Shown in pieces: positions 17,385 to 24,101 of a stretch of DNA of 64,000 bases. Position 1 is the stretch's first letter; each line of letters starts with the position of its first letter. The position numbers and the translations under genes are program-made. Source of the stretch: an uncultured Eubacteriales bacterium (lineage in GTDB: Bacteria; Bacillota; Clostridia; Oscillospirales; Oscillospiraceae); contig UQZR01000012.1 in NCBI GenBank assembly GCA_900545585.1, forward strand, positions 1 to 64,000, read 5' to 3'. A model generated the notes under the pieces. That model was given only the letters and a program-made list of their open reading frames with translations, was not told the origin of the DNA and made no database searches.

Positions 17385-17553
17385 ATTCCCGGGCCGGACG
17401 GCCGTTTGGACAGAAAAAAAGCACTTCGGAAAAAGGCGCTGTTCTCTGTCCGTATTCGGTTTTGGGTGCAAGTTTGAGCATATTCAGTCTAACACATTGA
17501 GATTTACGCCTCAAGGGCAGAAACGCGCCAATTATTTTCCCGATATGTGCCAA

Positions 17554-18105
17554 TTATTTGCCCTGCTTGTTTTCGCCGGCCGTCAAGTCTGGGAAAAATT
17601 GCTCCAGCACATTCAGGCTGTCCTTGGAGGTATATCCCCACAGCACGGAACTGAGGGCTTCAATGGCCTCCCGCCGCTTACGGTAATAGGTACGGAAGGA
17701 AATATCCCGGATATGAGGGCGCAGGTTCTCGATGATCTCCTCCACATTTTTCAACTGCTGGGGGGAGAGAAAAGAGTAGTACAGAAGCCAGTAGTATGCT
17801 TCACCGTTCTTGTGCTTGGTGCGGAGCAGATCGACTGCCGAATCCAGCAATTTCAGCATTTTGTGGCTGCGCTCAATGCACTTGGCGTGATGCTCAATAT
17901 CGCTGCCCGCCAGATCGGCGCCGGCCAGGTAGACAGAATCCAGAAAATCCTCGATGGAAGTGCCATACTCGATCTCAAATTTTGTCCGGACATGCTGAAC
18001 AGACAGCTCCAGGCTCCATACCACATCACGGTATTTCTTCAGCAGCTTCCAGGTGTCGTGGTACAGCGGGTTTTCAGCAACATTCTTTTCGTCAAATTTC
18101 TTCAT
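17554..18105 (-). CDS. helical regulatory protein, possibly sigma-like (ArpU/RinA type)
   Basis: A 183-residue mostly helical soluble protein with AAGGAGG before its ATG. The C-terminal segment (SFRTYYRKRREAIEALSSVLWGY) resembles the sigma-region-4-like helix-turn-helix ending of phage and element transcription activators such as ArpU. It is transcribed just before the transfer operon and just after the putative replication/regulatory gene. A role as activator of the transfer genes is plausible but rests on the C-terminal pattern and position alone. Confidence 0.5.
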   Translation of the reverse strand: MKKFDEKNVAENPLYHDTWKLLKKYRDVVWSLELSVQHVRTKFEIEYGTSIEDFLDSVYLAGADLAGSDIEHHAKCIERSHKMLKLLDSAVDLLRTKHKNGEAYYWLLYYSFLSPQQLKNVEEIIENLRPHIRDISFRTYYRKRREAIEALSSVLWGYTSKDSLNVLEQFFPDLTAGENKQGK

Positions 18106-18117
18106 GGTTATGCCTCC

Positions 18118-19257
18118 TTATTTGTTTTCAACAATGGGGTTGAGAGTAAGTTCAAAACTTGCGACCTGCTTGTTGCCACACAACACAGCCAGGCCTAAGC
18201 GCAACACAGTTTGCTCGTGTGCGCGGGGTAGTAATTCTTCCCGGCAGTCGCCCGATAAAGGATATAACTTGTAGTGAGAGAGGGAGCATCCAAAGCACGA
18301 AATCCCTTGTGCCATCAGGATTTGCGCCATTTTCTGCATGATGATTTCAATGTGAGATTTTGAAACGCTGGAGAGTTCGTCTGAAACGATGACCTCATGC
18401 TCCATGGTGGGCTCTTCCTGGTCAACACAGCCCTCCGCAGGAAGCTCCAGACGGATATTGAGTGTCATAGCGACCTCCTCTTTGTCCACCATCACATCAG
18501 ATATTTCAAACATGGTGGACAAGTAGTTTTTAAGATAGATCACGCTGCCGTGGCGGCCGGGGAAGGACATGAGGGAAATATAGTCCAAGGCGGACAGCTT
18601 TTTAAGAATACGGCCAACGGTGGCCCGGGACAGTCCCCAGCGGGCAGCAAGTTCCGTATAGGTGACCAAAGGATTGCCAGTGCCATTGCGGAAATAGGCT
18701 ACAGGCCCAAGACCCGACCCCTGCACTTGACTGTCGTTGTAGATGGCCGAAACCCATAGATCCAGCACGATATCCATTTCGGAACAGCGGTCAGAGCTGA
18801 TTAGGTCAGTAACGATAGATACCGGCAGAAAGAAAAAGCCGGTGTCCTTTTGACAGGGAGCGTTATACTCCAAAACCGTGTTGTGCCGGGCCCAGTTCCG
18901 GATTTTATAGCGGATCACATTTCCGCGCCCGAGAGAGGAGAAGTCAATGAGGTGCCGCTGCTGAAGCTCTCCCAGGATGGAAAGCGCCTGACACTGAAAA
19001 CGAGTCCGAAACCATTGAGACAGTTCTTTGAGCGTACAGACCCATTCGCCGGGGTAGACGGTGTAGCTGATGCCATCGATGTGCCGGTATGAGGTGCGGA
19101 AGTTTGCAAAGCTGCAAAGCACGGTATAATGAAAAAGGCCGGAGCCGCCGCTTGCGCGAATGCTCCGGTCATCTATCAGACGATGGATAAACTGTCGGTA
19201 AATCCGACAGCGTGGATAGTCCACCACCTGTTTAATTTGTAATTGATAGGCTGGCAT
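18118..19257 (-). CDS. winged-helix protein, possible replication initiator or regulator of the element
   Basis: A 379-residue protein with AAAAGGAGA before its ATG. Two winged-helix-like segments are visible: EWVCTLKELSQWFRTRFQCQALSILGELQQRHL (about 70-105) and YTELAARWGLSRATVGRILKKLSALDYI (about 205-235). The arrangement resembles replication-initiator or replication-relaxation proteins of plasmids and integrative elements, but I do not recognise the family. The C-terminal third has alpha/beta character without motifs. It ends 13 bp before the ArpU-like gene, so the two form a small regulatory operon at the right end of the element. Confidence 0.55.
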   Translation of the reverse strand: MPAYQLQIKQVVDYPRCRIYRQFIHRLIDDRSIRASGGSGLFHYTVLCSFANFRTSYRHIDGISYTVYPGEWVCTLKELSQWFRTRFQCQALSILGELQQRHLIDFSSLGRGNVIRYKIRNWARHNTVLEYNAPCQKDTGFFFLPVSIVTDLISSDRCSEMDIVLDLWVSAIYNDSQVQGSGLGPVAYFRNGTGNPLVTYTELAARWGLSRATVGRILKKLSALDYISLMSFPGRHGSVIYLKNYLSTMFEISDVMVDKEEVAMTLNIRLELPAEGCVDQEEPTMEHEVIVSDELSSVSKSHIEIIMQKMAQILMAQGISCFGCSLSHYKLYPLSGDCREELLPRAHEQTVLRLGLAVLCGNKQVASFELTLNPIVENK

Positions 19258-19555
19258 AAGAATCTCCTTTTTATATATAAGGTATGAAATTGGAACATGC
19301 TACGAGAAAAGCGTTGACTTGAATGGTTTTCTGGCTTATGCTATTATTGTATGGCTTAGAGAATCCGGCTGGTATTTTGGCTGATTTGGGTTAACGGATT
19401 GCTCTTCATGTATGTTGGTTATGCCGAGAGGTGCAGCATTCGGGATGTACTTCATAGCTGCAGAATGTATCGCACTATTTTCTGGAAATTCTCCGCAGAA
19501 TATTCTGCTTGTGATTTTCTGGAAAAACGATTGAAAAAAGGCGAAAAAAACGGCC
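19258..19555. other. AT-rich right-end region of the element without a convincing gene
   Basis: This contains the leftward promoter region of the winged-helix gene and an open frame at 19399-19629 that has no ribosome site or recognisable product. I see no tRNA or other structured RNA. Confidence 0.5.
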
Positions 19556-19587
19556 TACAACTTTTTACAACTTTTCTACAACTTTTG
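19556..19587 (+). repeat. three TACAACTTTT repeats, likely integrase arm sites (right)
   Basis: Three copies of TACAACTTTT spaced by 10-11 bp, followed by a GCCCCGAATCAGACG stretch. The counterpart at 5973-6015 has two or three copies followed by GCTTGAAACCAGACG. The shared layout at both ends supports a function in recombination. Confidence 0.6.
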
Positions 19588-19618
19588 CCCCGAATCAGAC
19601 GAAACGGGAGGACAGTTT

Positions 19619-19741
19619 ATGAGATTTAAAAAGTTTGAAAAACCGTATAAAAACGCCAAATTTCAGGCAAAACGGGCTGTGATGAAGCAAGATGAAACGG
19701 TCAAAACTCAAATCCCCACCATGAAGCCGTTGGACAAGTAA
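19619..19741 (+). CDS. short basic protein whose C-terminus is the displaced lysS tail
   Basis: ATG 19619 follows GGGAGG by 8 bp and opens a 40-codon frame. The first 31 residues (MRFKKFEKPYKNAKFQAKRA...) are element sequence and strongly basic. The last residues, PTMKPLDK, are the residual lysS 3' end read in the original lysS frame. Whether the peptide is made or matters is unknown. Joining the leftover host codons in frame would be a natural by-product of attachment-site design. Confidence 0.45.
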   Translation: MRFKKFEKPYKNAKFQAKRAVMKQDETVKTQIPTMKPLDK

Positions 19742-19742
19742 A
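19713..19742 (+). repeat. attR: right direct repeat, displaced end of lysS
   Basis: This matches 5887-5916 in 28 of 30 positions. Its codons (ACC, CCG) fit host usage, and it is followed at once by a terminator suited to lysS, so this copy is probably the original host sequence. Confidence 0.88.
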
Positions 19743-19749
19743 CACGCAA

Positions 19750-19785
19750 AACAGGCGGCCCATTTTGGGCCGCCTGTTTTTCTCT
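19750..19785 (+). terminator. original lysS terminator, now 13.8 kb from the gene
   Basis: A 13-bp stem AACAGGCGGCCCA/TGGGCCGCCTGTT followed by TTTCTCTTTTTC. Confidence 0.88.
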
Positions 19786-19801
19786 TTTTCCGCAGAAACT
19801 C

Positions 19802-19831
19802 TTGCCAGAGGGGGCGGCGGAATAGTATAAT
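19802..19831 (+). promoter_or_regulatory. promoter of the acetyltransferase-glmM pair
   Basis: TTGCCA (19802-19807), an 18-bp spacer and TATAAT (19826-19831). Confidence 0.65.
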
Positions 19832-19896
19832 GCTTCTAACCGCGCCGTTGGAGCGTATCATAGACCAGAAGGCGCGGAGACAAGGGGGCTATTGTC

Positions 19897-20559
19897 ATGT
19901 ATACCATTCAAGACCTGTTCGACCTGTCCCATACCCGTGCGGCGGCGTATCTGGCGGGCTTCACCTATCCCTGGGAGGCGCTGGCCGGCATCGGTGACCT
20001 GATCCGGCAGCTGGGGCCCACACTGGAGCCGGACTTTGCGCAGCGCGCGCCGGAGGTTTGGGTACACAAGACCGCCGTGGTGGCGCCCACCGCCTATCTG
20101 GGCGCACCCTGCATCATCGGCGCAGGCACGGAGGTGCGCCACGGCGCGTTCATCCGCGGCAGCGCCCTGGTGGGCGACAACTGCGTGGTGGGCAACTCCG
20201 TGGAGCTGAAGAACGTCATCCTGTTCGACGGCGTGCAGACGCCCCACTATAACTACGTGGGCGACAGCATCCTGGGCTATAAGGCCCATATGGGCGCGGG
20301 CTCCATCACCTCCAACGTCAAGTCTGACAAGACGCTGGTGGTGGTTCGCTGCGGCGCAGAGCGTGCGGAGACGGGACGCAAGAAGGTGGGCGCCATGCTG
20401 GGCGACCACGTGGAGATCGGCTGCAACAGCGTGCTGAACCCCGGCACGGTGGTGGGCCGGAGCAGCCGTGTCTACCCGTTGTCCTCCGTGCGGGGGACGG
20501 TACCGGCGGACAGCATCTATAAGCGCGGCGGCGACATCGCCGCCCAGCGGGAGGAGTAA
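19897..20559 (+). CDS. left-handed beta-helix acetyltransferase, GlmU C-domain-like
   Basis: A 220-residue soluble protein made largely of hexapeptide repeats (for example VVAPTAYLGAPCIIGAGTEV). The segment PHYNYVGDSILG corresponds to the catalytic-His region of the GlmU acetyltransferase domain, and GAGSITSNVKSD matches its acetyl-CoA loop area. It lacks the GlmU uridylyltransferase domain. The next gene, 9 bp away, is glmM, which makes glucosamine 1-phosphate. A role in acetylating that product in UDP-GlcNAc synthesis is therefore attractive, but a different sugar acceptor is possible. Confidence 0.75.
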   Translation: MYTIQDLFDLSHTRAAAYLAGFTYPWEALAGIGDLIRQLGPTLEPDFAQRAPEVWVHKTAVVAPTAYLGAPCIIGAGTEVRHGAFIRGSALVGDNCVVGNSVELKNVILFDGVQTPHYNYVGDSILGYKAHMGAGSITSNVKSDKTLVVVRCGAERAETGRKKVGAMLGDHVEIGCNSVLNPGTVVGRSSRVYPLSSVRGTVPADSIYKRGGDIAAQREE

Positions 20560-20568
20560 GGAGCGACT

Positions 20569-21954
20569 ATGGGGAGATATTTCGGAACAGACGGCTTCCG
20601 TGGTGAGGCCAATGTGGACCTGACGGCGGACCACGCTTATCAGGTGGGACGTTTTCTGGGCTGGTACTACGGTGAGACCAAGCGCCGCAGCGGCGACACC
20701 ACGCCGGTGCGGGTGGTCATCGGCAAGGACACCCGCCGCAGCAGCTACATGTTTGAGTACGCGCTGGCCTCGGGACTGGTGGCCTCCGGCGCGGATGCCT
20801 ATCTGCTGCATGTGACCACCACGCCCTCCGTGTCCTTTGTGGCGCGGACGGACGGGTTCGACTGCGGCATCATGATCTCCGCCAGCCACAACCCCTACTA
20901 CGACAACGGCATCAAGCTCATCAGCGGCAGCGGTGAGAAGATGGACGAGGGCACCATCGCCTTCATCGAGGACTATCTGGACGGCAAGCTGGAGGTGTTC
21001 GGCCAGCGCTGGCAGCAGATCCCTCTGGCCCGGCGGGACCACATCGGCCGCACGGTGGACTATGTGGCGGGCCGCAACCGCTACGTGGGCTACCTCATCT
21101 CTCTGGGGCTGTTCTCCTTTAAGGGCAAGCGCGTGGGATTGGACTGCGCCAACGGCAGCGCCTGGACCATTGCCAAGAGCGTCTTTGACGCACTGGGCGC
21201 CAAGACCTACGTCATGGGCGATGAGCCCGACGGCTTCAACATCAACAACGGCGTGGGCTCCACCCACATCGAGGCCCTGCGCCGCTTTGTGCTGGCCAAC
21301 GAGCTGGATGTGGGCTTCGCCTACGATGGCGATGCCGACCGCTGCCTTGCCGTGGATGAGCAGGGCGGCATCATCACCGGCGACCATATCCTCTACGTCT
21401 GCGGGCGGCACCTGAAGCAGCAGGGCGAGCTGCCCCGCAACACGGTGGTGACCACCATTATGTCCAACTTCGGCCTGTACCGCGCCTTTGACCGCGAGGG
21501 GATTTCCTACGCCAAGACCGCCGTGGGCGATAAGTACGTCTACGAGTACATGGCCAGGAACGGCTGCGCTCTGGGCGGCGAGCAGTCGGGCCACATTATC
21601 TTCTCCAAGTACGCCTCCACCGGCGACGGCGTGCTCACCAGCCTGAAGCTGATGGAGGTGATGCTGGAGCAGAAGAAGCCCCTCAGCAAGCTGACCGAGG
21701 GCCTCACCATCTATCCCCAGGTGCTGGAGAACGTCCGTGTCCAGGACAAAAAGACGGCGCGGGAGGATCCCGATGTGCAGGCCGCGGTGGATGCCGTGGC
21801 TGCGGAGCTGGGGGACACCGGCCGCGTGCTGGTGCGGGAATCCGGCACAGAGCCGGTGCTGCGGGTCATGGTGGAAGCGCCGGAGGACGCCATCTGCCGC
21901 CAGTGCGTGGACCGCGTGGTGGACGTGATCCGGCGGAACGGCCACTGCGTGTAA
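20569..21954 (+). CDS. glmM: phosphoglucosamine mutase / phosphohexomutase
   Basis: It interconverts glucosamine 6-phosphate and 1-phosphate on the way to UDP-GlcNAc, the precursor of peptidoglycan. The 461-residue protein has the family's four domains: the phosphoserine loop ISASHNP (Ser106), the metal site AYDGDADR near 250, the sugar-binding GGEQSGH near 330 and the phosphate-binding RESGTEPVLR near the C-terminus. ATG 20569 has GTAAGGAG upstream. Phosphomannomutases share these motifs. The neighbouring GlmU-like gene favours GlmM. Confidence 0.85.
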   Translation: MGRYFGTDGFRGEANVDLTADHAYQVGRFLGWYYGETKRRSGDTTPVRVVIGKDTRRSSYMFEYALASGLVASGADAYLLHVTTTPSVSFVARTDGFDCGIMISASHNPYYDNGIKLISGSGEKMDEGTIAFIEDYLDGKLEVFGQRWQQIPLARRDHIGRTVDYVAGRNRYVGYLISLGLFSFKGKRVGLDCANGSAWTIAKSVFDALGAKTYVMGDEPDGFNINNGVGSTHIEALRRFVLANELDVGFAYDGDADRCLAVDEQGGIITGDHILYVCGRHLKQQGELPRNTVVTTIMSNFGLYRAFDREGISYAKTAVGDKYVYEYMARNGCALGGEQSGHIIFSKYASTGDGVLTSLKLMEVMLEQKKPLSKLTEGLTIYPQVLENVRVQDKKTAREDPDVQAAVDAVAAELGDTGRVLVRESGTEPVLRVMVEAPEDAICRQCVDRVVDVIRRNGHCV

Positions 21955-21978
21955 CCGGAAAACCATAAAAATCAGACA

Positions 21979-22014
21979 AAAATCAGGGAGCGCCCACCGG
22001 CGTTCCCTGATTTT
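21979..22014 (+). terminator. terminator of glmM
   Basis: An almost perfect 16-bp stem, AAAATCAGGGAgCGCC / GGCGtTCCCTGATTTT, with an ACC loop. Confidence 0.85.
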
Positions 22015-22017
22015 ATG

Positions 22018-22046
22018 TTGACAACGGGAAAACACACCTATATTAT
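22018..22046 (+). promoter_or_regulatory. promoter of the rRNA methyltransferase-dprA-topA operon
   Basis: TTGACA (22018-22023) and TATTAT (22041-22046) with 17-bp spacing, directly after the glmM terminator. Confidence 0.78.
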
Positions 22047-22101
22047 AAAGAATATTCGGGCACACCGCCTTACCGGCGGCGCGCCAAAATGGGGAGGGCG
22101 T

Positions 22102-22857
22102 ATGGAGCGCATCACCAGTCGTAAAAATCCGCTGCTGGAGCATATGCGCCGGCTGGACAGCGCTGCCTTCCGGCGGCAGCAGGGGGAGTTCCTCTGCGAC
22201 AGTCCCAAGCTGGTGGGGGAGGCCCTGCGCCACGGAGCGCGGGTGCTGGCCGTGGCCGTCAGCGACGGCGTAGAGCCGCCGGAGGGGCTGGATGCGTCGG
22301 TGCGGTGCGCGGCCGTGCCGCCGGATGTGATGGTCTCCATCTCGCCCATGCGCACGCCCCAGGGCATGCTGGCGGTGTGCCGCCTGCCGGACACCGCCCT
22401 GCCGGAGATGCTGCCGGGCAGCCGCTACGTGGTGCTGGACGGCGTACAGGACCCGGGCAACGTGGGCACGGTGCTGCGGACGGCGGATGCCTTCGGCTGC
22501 GACGGCGTGCTGCTGCTCACCGGCTGTGCCGATCCGTACAGCGTCAAGACGCTGCGCTCGTCCATGGGCGCGGTGTTCCGCATGCCGGTGTGGTGTACCG
22601 ACGCCGCGGCCATGGGGCAGCGGCTCACCGCGGCGGGGCTGCCGCTGTACGGCGCGGCCCTGCGGGACGATACCGAGGACGTGCGGGCGCTGGACCTGCG
22701 CCGCTGCGCCATCGCCATCGGCAGCGAGGGCAGGGGATTGACGGAGCAGGTGCTGGCCATGTGCGACAAAACGGTACGTATCCCCATGCGGGAGCACTGC
22801 GAGTCACTGAACGCGGCCATGGCGGCGGCGGTGCTGCTGTGGGAGGCCTATCGCTGA
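22102..22857 (+). CDS. SpoU/TrmH-family RNA 2'-O-methyltransferase (RlmB/TsnR-like)
   Basis: A SAM-dependent methyltransferase of the knotted SPOUT class, probably acting on 23S rRNA. The 251-residue protein has an N-terminal substrate-binding domain (FLCDSPKLVGEAL) and the three SpoU motifs: DPGNVGTVLRTADAFG, AIGSEGRGL and ESLNAAMAAAVLLWE. ATG 22102 follows GGGGAGGGC; the open frame begins earlier, in the promoter. It is the first gene of an operon with dprA, topA, trmFO and plsX. The exact target nucleotide cannot be read from the sequence. Confidence 0.85.
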   Translation: MERITSRKNPLLEHMRRLDSAAFRRQQGEFLCDSPKLVGEALRHGARVLAVAVSDGVEPPEGLDASVRCAAVPPDVMVSISPMRTPQGMLAVCRLPDTALPEMLPGSRYVVLDGVQDPGNVGTVLRTADAFGCDGVLLLTGCADPYSVKTLRSSMGAVFRMPVWCTDAAAMGQRLTAAGLPLYGAALRDDTEDVRALDLRRCAIAIGSEGRGLTEQVLAMCDKTVRIPMREHCESLNAAMAAAVLLWEAYR

Positions 22858-22875
22858 AAAAGGGAGATGAGGGGG

Positions 22876-24093
22876 ATGGCGGCGCTGAAATACTGGCTGT
22901 GGCTGACCACGGCGCCGGCGCTGAGCAATCGGGCGAAGCTGCTGCTGTTGGAGCATTTTTCCTCGCCCGAGGACGTATACTATGCCCAGCCGGACCAGCT
23001 GTGTCTGGTGGAGGGCATCACCAGACAGCAGGCGGAGAGCCTGTCGGACAAATCGCTGGCCCGCGCCGAAAAGGTGCTGGCCGACTGCGCCCGGGACGGG
23101 CAATTCATCGTCACCATGGACGACGCGGCCTATCCCGCCCGTCTGCGGGACATGTACGACCCGCCGGTGCTGCTGTACGGCAAGGGCTCCATGCCGCTTT
23201 TCGATGAGGAGGCCGCCGTGGCGGTGGTGGGCACGCGGAAGTGCTCGCCCTACGGCACCCGCGCCGCCTCCCAGCTGGGCTATGAGCTGGCGCGGCAGGG
23301 CGGTCTGGTGATCTCGGGCCTTGCCAAAGGCATCGACGGCGCGGCCCATCAGGGCGCGCTGCGGGCCGGCGGGTTCACTGCGGCGGTATTGGGCGGCGGC
23401 GCGGACGTGATCTATCCGCCGGAGAACCGCCGTCTCTACGAGGACATCGCCGCCACCGGCGTACTGTTGTCGGAGTACCCGCCGGGCACGGAGCCGCGCG
23501 GCGGCCACTTTCCCGTGCGCAACCGCATCATCAGCGGCCTGAGTCTGGCGGTGGTCGTGGTGGAAGCGCCGGAGAAAAGCGGCGCGCTTATCACTGCCAA
23601 TACCGCGCTGGAGCAGGGCCGGGACGTGTTCGCCGTTCCGGGCCCCATCAATGCCGCCTCCAGCCGCGGCTGCAACCAGCTGATCCGCGACGGCGCGGGG
23701 CTGGTCATGGAGGCGTGGGACGTGCTGGGCACGTACCAGCAGCGCTTTCCCCAGAAGCTGCGCCCCATCCGCGCGGTGCTGCCGGAGATACCCGGAAGCG
23801 CGGAGACGGAGCCTGCGTCCGCATCGGCGCAGCCGGTGCGGCAGCCGGAAAAGGCGCCGGCGCTGCCTATACTGAACATGGCCAGGGAGGGCGCGGCGCT
23901 GACTGACGACCAGCAGCGCATCCTGCGCCTGCTGCCTACGGACCGCCCGCTGCTGGCGGACGAGGCCGCCGTGGCCACAGACCTGCCGGTGCGGCGGGTG
24001 CTGTCGGCCCTGACCATGCTGGAGATCGACGGATATGTCTGCCGTCAGGGAGCGGGGAGCTTCCTGCGGACAGTGGAACTCAAGGAGGAGTAG
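22876..24093 (+). CDS. dprA: DNA processing protein DprA (Smf)
   Basis: DprA binds incoming single-stranded DNA during natural transformation and loads RecA. The 405-residue protein has an N-terminal SAM/HhH-like region and the Rossmann core (VVGTRKCSPYG, ISGLAKGIDGAAH, GGGADVIYPPEN, RNRIISGLS). After a low-complexity linker (about 305-330) comes a C-terminal winged helix (LADEAAVATDLPVRRVLSAL). ATG 22876 has GGGAG 10 bp upstream; an in-frame ATG at 22867 is almost on top of that site. It is linked to topA, a common Firmicutes order. Confidence 0.92.
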   Translation: MAALKYWLWLTTAPALSNRAKLLLLEHFSSPEDVYYAQPDQLCLVEGITRQQAESLSDKSLARAEKVLADCARDGQFIVTMDDAAYPARLRDMYDPPVLLYGKGSMPLFDEEAAVAVVGTRKCSPYGTRAASQLGYELARQGGLVISGLAKGIDGAAHQGALRAGGFTAAVLGGGADVIYPPENRRLYEDIAATGVLLSEYPPGTEPRGGHFPVRNRIISGLSLAVVVVEAPEKSGALITANTALEQGRDVFAVPGPINAASSRGCNQLIRDGAGLVMEAWDVLGTYQQRFPQKLRPIRAVLPEIPGSAETEPASASAQPVRQPEKAPALPILNMAREGAALTDDQQRILRLLPTDRPLLADEAAVATDLPVRRVLSALTMLEIDGYVCRQGAGSFLRTVELKEE

Positions 24094-24101
24094 ATCAAGT
24101 T

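Larger units (their letters stand above)
5887..19742. mobile_element. decayed integrative conjugative element in lysS
   Basis: A 13.9 kb insertion bounded by 30-bp direct repeats of the lysS 3' end (28 of 30 identical). It carries a Tn916-type tyrosine integrase next to the left end, an excisionase candidate, a recombination/plasmid-type gene, type IV secretion genes (VirB4, VirB6/TrbL and VirB2-like products) and regulators. GC content is clearly lower than in the flanks. No relaxase, VirD4/TraG coupling protein or PrgI homologue is present. Convergent genes are both cut at about 10328, which points to an internal deletion. It might still excise but should not conjugate by itself. Confidence 0.88.

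Noticed and set aside
19858..22797. 979-codon open frame opposite glmM and its neighbours
   Set aside because: It is the antisense shadow of GC-rich genes. The sense strand encodes recognisable GlmM and methyltransferase proteins, while this frame is low-complexity His/Gly/Val sequence with no ribosome site.
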